Shown here piece after piece: positions 6,899-10,903 of a DNA stretch of 10,903 nt. Source of the DNA: Myxococcales bacterium (GTDB lineage: Bacteria > Myxococcota_C > UBA6777); NCBI GenBank assembly GCA_027005175.1, contig JALTMC010000288.1:9186-20088 (forward strand). The letters run 5' to 3'. The notes under the pieces are model-generated. The model was not told where the DNA came from, ran no database searches, and was given only the letters and a program-made list of their open reading frames with translations. How positions within the stretch are numbered: the first letter of the stretch is position 1; the number at the start of each line of letters is the position of its first letter. The translations under genes were made by a program, and so were the position numbers.

Positions 6899-7232
6899 CA
6901 GCAATTTCAGTGGGATCGAGGTTCGTATAGAGGCAGGTATAGGCAGGGACTTCGAGTGCTTCGGCGATATTGTGCCCTATCTCTTCAAACAAGGTATCCA
7001 TCGGGCTGGTGGTTAGGATCAGAGCAAGAGCTGACTTACCATCGGGTGTTTCCGTACGAGTTGCACAGATGGGCTGAGTCCAGGCTTTGAGGTTGGGGAT
7101 CCACCGAGCCCAAAACTCTCGATCACTGAGAAAGCGGTCCTGAATCCTTTGAGACTCAGCTTCATCGTTGGGCAGCATAAAAAGTAGGACCGCAAAATCC
7201 TGACCTTCTTGTCTATCACTCTTGGATTGCAT
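6870..7232 (-). CDS. Small hypothetical protein
   Basis: A 120-residue acidic protein with no signal peptide or transmembrane segment, so probably cytoplasmic. It starts MQSKSDRQEGQDFAVLLFML and contains DRFLSDREFWARWIPNLKAW and SALALILTTSPMDTLFEEIG. It has a strand-helix feel, with a hydrophobic N-terminal strand (FAVLLFML) and a central one (SALALILTTS). I do not recognise a family. GGAG 7 nt upstream of ATG 7232 supports the start, and amino-acid composition is protein-like throughout. It is divergent from the alpha/beta hydrolase gene across a 304-bp gap and 412 bp upstream of rtcB, so no operon is evident. Its last residues and stop form the first unit of a downstream 61-63 bp tandem array. 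Coding status is likely; function is unknown. Confidence 0.65.
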   Translation of the reverse strand: MQSKSDRQEGQDFAVLLFMLPNDEAESQRIQDRFLSDREFWARWIPNLKAWTQPICATRTETPDGKSALALILTTSPMDTLFEEIGHNIAEALEVPAYTCLYTNLDPTEIAEMKEAPKPW

Positions 7233-7536
7233 CGAAAAACTCCACTATCATTTGGCTAAAACATCTCTCTTTACATTCTTGCATCTGCAAGCTACACACT
7301 TCAACAAGTCCTGTAAACGAGATTGCCGAAAAACGGCACGGTCAGGAGGTGTATGGGGCAAAGTAGGGCAAGAAAAGATCCGGTTGGACCTGCGGTCGCG
7401 ATTGGAAATGTTCAAGTGATGACATTGCTGTCTCCATGTCACGGGATAAAGTTGCCAGACCGCCGATATTCGCAGTGCAAAACACAGGTCAATTAAAACA
7501 AAGCGGTCTGACGTAGCAAAGGGAAAGAGAAGCACG
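7233..7536. other. Divergent intergenic region with inverted repeats
   Basis: This gap should hold promoters for both flanking genes, though no clear -10/-35 pair stands out. Three symmetric elements are visible. CTTGCA-TC-TGCAAG lies at 7278-7291. TGCCG-AAAAA-CGGCA lies at 7324-7338. CAGACCGC (7456-7463) is repeated as its exact complement GCGGTCTG (7503-7510), the latter 26 bp before the hydrolase start. They may be operator sites or RNA hairpins. No gene is visible. Confidence 0.4.
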
Positions 7537-8742
7537 ATGGCTACAGGTATAGGATTGGGTATCTTGGTGTTGACACTTCTGCTATTGGGAGTGCGAGTAT
7601 GGCGTTCCTGGCAACACACACCAACTTACTTTGATGCTCAATACCGAACCCAAACCGAAGATGGATGGACTCTTGGGATGTATAGATACACCCCAAAAGC
7701 TCAAGGACAAAAAGCCAGGGCGGTGGTGGTATTGTGTCATGAGTTGGGCAGTAGTCCCCAGTTATGGGAGCAGGGAGGTACAGACTCCTGGCCCTTACAG
7801 TTCAAGCACAAGGGCTATGACGTCTGGTCCATTGGCCTCAGGGGGACAGGACAATCCAGGCCACAATACCTGGATGCCTTTCACGGCTGGGGATGGGATA
7901 TCGAGACGCATCTCGACCTGGATGTCCCTGCTTTGTTTGCAACGATCAGACTCCAAACCAACAACCTCCCCATTCATTGGATCGGGCATGGATTGGGTGG
8001 AGCGTTGGGCCTTCTGGCCCAGGCCACACACAAGCTACCACTGGCCTCCATCGCAGTGATGGGTGTGGGGCTCCAACCCCTTCGACGATTTGGTCTGCTG
8101 CAATGGCTGATTCAACGATGGCCTCGACCAGTCTTCCCTTTGAGATGGCTCTATCGGCTGTTGTCTCCTCCCATCGTATTGTGGAGGTATATCGGCCAAC
8201 TCTTCAGACGATCCATGTTCCGACAACCCTGTACCTCGTCTCTGAAAATGATGACTGGACTCATCAGCCAACTCACTCCAACCTCCACACCATCGTTGCA
8301 ACAATGGATGCAATGGCTCGCACAAGGACAATGGCTGTCATCCACAACAGAACATCGATTGGATACGAATTTATCGGAGGCAACATGCCCGATCTTATGC
8401 CTATCCATACCTGGCGATCGGTTCGCGCCAGAAGCATCTGTGAAACGACTCTTTCAACAGCTACCTGAGTCACAGCGCACCCTCTCTACCACCAAGAATC
8501 CAGACCGTGAAGAGAGCCCGAATCCACCCAGCCCCCAAAGGGAGAAAGATCCGAGCCTCCATCAACCCAGTCCCCCAAACGACAGAGGTCATTTTTCTCC
8601 CTTGTTTTCTCCTCTTTTGCGTAAGGCTCTGATCCACCAGATCGGGGAGTGGCACCAAGAAGTTGCGCCCTTTCCAAAAGAAAAAAAACTTAAAAAGCGA
8701 AAGAAAAGAACCCCTTCCATCAACCAACCTGCAAAAGAGTAA
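7537..8742 (+). CDS. Membrane-anchored alpha/beta-hydrolase-fold protein lacking the nucleophile serine
   Basis: A 401-residue protein with an N-terminal transmembrane anchor (GIGLGILVLTLLLLGVRVW, about 4-22), then an alpha/beta-hydrolase fold. VVVLCHELGSS (63-73) corresponds to the oxyanion-side loop and SIGLRGTGQS (98-107) to the usual DxRGxGxS. The nucleophile elbow reads IGHGLGGALG, with Gly152 where family members have Ser. The acid (Asp294 in PGDRFAPEA) and histidine (His352 in RGHFSP) positions appear intact. It may therefore be a non-catalytic fold or use another residue. A Pro/Ser-rich insertion (about 318-350), containing an in-frame 39-bp duplication, precedes the histidine, and the C-terminus is lysine-rich (KEKKLKKRKKR). 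Upstream GGGAAAGAGAAG gives a loose ribosome site. A protein-protein or membrane role is possible; substrate is unknown. Confidence 0.75.
   Translation: MATGIGLGILVLTLLLLGVRVWRSWQHTPTYFDAQYRTQTEDGWTLGMYRYTPKAQGQKARAVVVLCHELGSSPQLWEQGGTDSWPLQFKHKGYDVWSIGLRGTGQSRPQYLDAFHGWGWDIETHLDLDVPALFATIRLQTNNLPIHWIGHGLGGALGLLAQATHKLPLASIAVMGVGLQPLRRFGLLQWLIQRWPRPVFPLRWLYRLLSPPIVLWRYIGQLFRRSMFRQPCTSSLKMMTGLISQLTPTSTPSLQQWMQWLAQGQWLSSTTEHRLDTNLSEATCPILCLSIPGDRFAPEASVKRLFQQLPESQRTLSTTKNPDREESPNPPSPQREKDPSLHQPSPPNDRGHFSPLFSPLLRKALIHQIGEWHQEVAPFPKEKKLKKRKKRTPSINQPAKE
8522..8584 (+). repeat. Imperfect 39-bp in-frame duplication inside the hydrolase gene
   Basis: ATCCACCCAGCCCCCAAAGG at 8522-8541 recurs as ATCAACCCAGTCCCCCAAAC at 8561-8580, 39 bp (13 codons) apart. 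It yields two related Pro/Ser peptides (NPPSPQRE and HQPSPPND) in the linker before the putative histidine. It is inside a gene and in frame, unlike the arrays at gene ends. Confidence 0.7.
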
Positions 8743-8846
8743 GAGATATCAACACGTTCTGTTTTTTTGCATTTTCCCATGCATTTGATCAAGACTAGTA
8801 TGTTCTTTCAAGAAGATTGTCTTCTTTGAGCGGGAGTAAGGAAGGA

Positions 8847-10031
8847 ATGCGCGAGGAGAGAAAAACATCTGTGATCACCAGTGATCCGTGGTTACTCGGC
8901 GTAACCATCTTGCTGTGTTTGTTTGGCGTGATCATGATTTACTCAGCAACACACAACATGGCACTGGACAAGTTCAAGGACCCACACTTCTACTTGAAGA
9001 AACATATGGGCAGTATGTTTTTAGGGTGGACAGCCTTGCTCGCACTGAGCCAGATCTCCTTACCTCGACTGCGTCAACTCACTTTTCCATTGCTCTTTTT
9101 GGTGTTGAGCATGCTGGTCCTGCTTCATATCCCTGGTTTTGGCATACGAGCCGGTGGAGCACTGCGTTGGTTGAAGGTCGGTGGAGTTCGAGTGGGACAA
9201 CCCGCCGAGATCGCCAAGCTGGCGATGGTTCTTTACTTGGCCCATTCACTCGAACGAAAACATGCTCGAATTGAAGAGTTTTGGGTTGGCTATCTCCCCC
9301 ATATGCTGGTAGCTGGTGTCATCGTCATCTTGCTCATGCTTCAGCCTGACTTCGGAACATCGATGATGATCCTCACCTTAACCGCATCGGTTCTGTTTGT
9401 GGCAGGGATTCCCGTACGATACCTCGCGGGAAGTGCGATCCTCGCCTTGCCAGCTGTTTACATGTTGCTGGTCTCCAGCCCATATCGATTGCGGCGCATC
9501 ACAGCCTTTCTCAACCCCTTTGCCAAAGACAACATCCAAGGTGACGCCTACCAACTGGTCCAATCACTCAAAGCCTTTGCCAGCGGCGGTTTGTGGGGTA
9601 TGGGGCTGGGCTATGGAAAACAAAAACTGGGCTTTCTACCCGAAGCACATACCGACTTTATCTTTGCTGTCCTTGGAGAAGAACTCGGACTCCTCGGTGT
9701 GTTACTCTTTATCTCTCTGTTGTTGATCCTACTGTACCGTGGCTTCCGAATTTCATCTCGTTGCCCCAACCTCTTCGGAAGATACCTAGCCTTCGGACTC
9801 ACCGCAATGATCGGTATTCAAAGCCTGATTAATTTGGGTGTTGTAATGGGCTCCTTACCCACCAAAGGAATGCCTCTCCCCTTCCTCTCCTTTGCACGAA
9901 CGTCTCTGCTCGTGATGCTTGCAGGAATTGGAATCTTAATGCAAATCGCACACCACACACAACAAGCGCATGACGCCCAACAACTCCATCAGAAAAAATC
10001 CCGCAAACGCACACGTTCACGCAATCGATAA
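8847..10031 (+). CDS. ftsW: Cell-division SEDS peptidoglycan glycosyltransferase FtsW
   Basis: FtsW polymerises lipid II glycan strands at the septum with a partner class B PBP, in the inner membrane. This 394-residue protein has about ten hydrophobic segments. It carries the SEDS signatures GALRWLKVGGVRVGQPAEIAK (about 104-124), QPDFGTS, and GLGYGKQKLGFLPEAHTDFIFA with the essential Asp270. The last of these and INLGVVMGSLPTKG favour FtsW over RodA. The usual SYGGSS motif reads SFARTS (348-353), which is unusual. The C-terminal tail is His/Gln-rich and then strongly basic (KKSRKRTRSRNR). I chose ATG 8847, with AAGGA and GGGAG just upstream, over a TTG 10 codons earlier. No mraY, murG or ftsQ neighbours are visible, so it lies outside a classical dcw cluster in this window. 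The 104-bp upstream gap is AT-rich with no clear promoter. Confidence 0.92.
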   Translation: MREERKTSVITSDPWLLGVTILLCLFGVIMIYSATHNMALDKFKDPHFYLKKHMGSMFLGWTALLALSQISLPRLRQLTFPLLFLVLSMLVLLHIPGFGIRAGGALRWLKVGGVRVGQPAEIAKLAMVLYLAHSLERKHARIEEFWVGYLPHMLVAGVIVILLMLQPDFGTSMMILTLTASVLFVAGIPVRYLAGSAILALPAVYMLLVSSPYRLRRITAFLNPFAKDNIQGDAYQLVQSLKAFASGGLWGMGLGYGKQKLGFLPEAHTDFIFAVLGEELGLLGVLLFISLLLILLYRGFRISSRCPNLFGRYLAFGLTAMIGIQSLINLGVVMGSLPTKGMPLPFLSFARTSLLVMLAGIGILMQIAHHTQQAHDAQQLHQKKSRKRTRSRNR

Positions 10032-10044
10032 CCCCCAGTTCTAC

Positions 10045-10071
10045 AAAAAAAAAAAAAGAGCGGGAATGCTC
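10045..10071 (-). terminator. Possible intrinsic terminator of the PDZ-thioredoxin gene
   Basis: On the minus strand a short hairpin, GAGC-ATTCCC-GCTC (10071-10058), is followed immediately by 13 T residues (10057-10045). The stem is only four G/C-rich pairs plus a possible G-U, but the T-tract is excellent and it lies about 60 nt after the stop, just beyond the 17-bp array. Confidence 0.55.
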
Positions 10072-10088
10072 CATCCTGTGAAAGGAAC

Positions 10089-10139
10089 TTTCGACTTCAA
10101 AGACGTATCGACTTCAACGACGTATCGACTTCAACGACC
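10089..10139 (-). repeat. 17-bp tandem repeat, three copies, spanning a stop codon
   Basis: Units at 10123-10139, 10106-10122 and 10089-10105 read GTCGTTGAAGTCGATAC on the minus strand; the second differs from the first nowhere in that core, the third at three positions. The first begins 5 nt before the stop TGA (10133-10131) of the PDZ-thioredoxin gene. TGA recurs at 10116-10114 and 10099-10097, so the three stops cover all three frames. Confidence 0.95.
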
Positions 10140-10903
10140 GAGTAATCTTCGTAGGGTTCTGTTAATTTTTCCACTGGAGTCATTGGAAAAGAGGCGGATA
10201 TGTAGGGCAACGCTACCATCGGGCTTAAAGATCATGAGTTGTGGGATGGTGCTAATACGAAAGCGTCGGGCGAGAGAGCTGCTGCTGTCGATCGCAACAC
10301 GAAAGGGCCATCGAGTTCCCCACTGACGCAAGAAGGGTCGCACCAACGAAGGGCTGTCTGACGTCACCGTGAGAAGGTTGAGACCCGTCTTCTGATAGCG
10401 GGTTTGAAGTCGCCGCAACATCGGAGCCATCGCCTTACAGGCTTCACACCAAGTCGCCCAAAAGAATGCCACAGTTGGACCTTTCTTTGCGGGAAAAGCA
10501 ATCCGTTGCCCTTGGAGACCTCGCAAGATCGTACCTCTGGCGATCGTTTTTTTTCGGTCGATTCGACCGCGATGTGCTCGTCGTCTGAGGCCAAACACAC
10601 GAGTGTCATGGTCATCATCTTCTTGAAAGCCAGGAGCAGGAGGAGAACTGGAATCTTTTTTGGGAGCGGAAGGTGCTCGCGGCACCATCGCAAGGCTAGT
10701 GCGTTGAAGTGGACGCAAAGAAACACGCAAAGTCTTGAGTTTGCGGTTGCGGTAAACCAAAAAGTACGTTGGTTTGGATGGAGGTGAAAGCATCACAAGG
10801 TCGCGAATTTCACCATTGAGTTTGAGCATTTTTCCACCCACAGCCACAATGATATCACCTTTTCGCAAACCAGATGCTGCCGCGGGAGAGTCGGGCATAA
10901 CGT
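10131..10903 (-). CDS. PDZ-thioredoxin (TlpA-like) fusion protein, 5' part outside window
   Basis: The frame runs open to the window edge, so the N-terminus is missing; the first visible Met lies inside a PDZ domain and is not the start. PDZ: MPDSPAAASGLRKGDIIVAVGG, then a strand ending YFLVYRNRKLKTLRVSL (visible residues 1-62 counted from that Met). A Pro/Ser/Asp linker (about 72-115) follows. A thioredoxin-fold domain (about 118-255) holds WATWCEACKAM with the CEAC active site (151-154), and cis-Pro219 in ISTIPQ. TlpA-like domains reduce or shuffle disulfides on the periplasmic side; PDZ domains bind peptide C-termini and would target it. Export cannot be checked without the start. The A8 run (plus-strand T8 at 10547-10554) sits in the linker. 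The stop lies in a 17-bp array, followed by a likely terminator. Confidence 0.85.
   Translation of the reverse strand, partial: VMPDSPAAASGLRKGDIIVAVGGKMLKLNGEIRDLVMLSPPSKPTYFLVYRNRKLKTLRVSLRPLQRTSLAMVPRAPSAPKKDSSSPPAPGFQEDDDHDTRVFGLRRRAHRGRIDRKKTIARGTILRGLQGQRIAFPAKKGPTVAFFWATWCEACKAMAPMLRRLQTRYQKTGLNLLTVTSDSPSLVRPFLRQWGTRWPFRVAIDSSSSLARRFRISTIPQLMIFKPDGSVALHIRLFSNDSSGKINRTLRRLLGR

Noticed and set aside
8817-8846. TTG start ten codons upstream for FtsW
   Set aside because: There is no good ribosome site before 8817, while GGGAG and AAGGA lie just before ATG 8847, and FtsW N-termini do not require the extra residues.

Overview
This is a bacterial window with moderate GC, probably from a Gram-negative. 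The evidence is FtsW, secreted proteins with lipoprotein-like signals, and a periplasmic-type thioredoxin domain. Cysteine-rich secreted proteins with DxDC motifs, a LIP-type secreted lipase and a PDZ-thioredoxin fusion would suit Myxococcota or another former deltaproteobacterial lineage. That placement is inference only; there is no rRNA or other marker here.

Layout: 1-284 (-) is the N-terminus of an Smr-domain protein, cut by the window edge. 496-942 and 997-1455 (+) are tandem paralogues encoding small secreted proteins with 15 matched cysteines. 1789-3048 (+) is a UDP-galactopyranose-mutase-like FAD oxidoreductase. It converges on a secreted lipase at 3148-4728 (-). Then come an RtcB-family RNA ligase at 5054-6457 (-) and an unrecognised 120-residue protein at 6870-7232 (-). 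Divergent from that is a membrane-anchored alpha/beta hydrolase at 7537-8742 (+), whose nucleophile position is glycine. ftsW at 8847-10031 (+) converges on a partial PDZ-thioredoxin fusion at 10131-10903 (-).

The genes do not form one pathway. Apart from the paralogue pair, each is separated by about 100-410 bp and probably has its own promoter. Several gaps contain duplicated DNA.

The most striking signal is positional. At five of the nine gene 3' ends visible here (both cysteine-rich genes, rtcB, the 120-residue gene and the PDZ-thioredoxin gene), the stop codon lies inside the first unit of a short tandem array that runs downstream. Unit lengths are 19, 20, 45, 61-63 and 17 bp, and the unit sequences are unrelated. 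Almost every copy repeats the stop codon. With the 20- and 17-bp units the repeated stops fall in all three reading frames. This looks like a recurrent process or selected architecture at gene ends rather than one dispersed repeat family. Other oddities are an extra repeated block upstream of rtcB, a noncanonical SFARTS motif in FtsW, and an in-frame internal duplication in the serine-less hydrolase.
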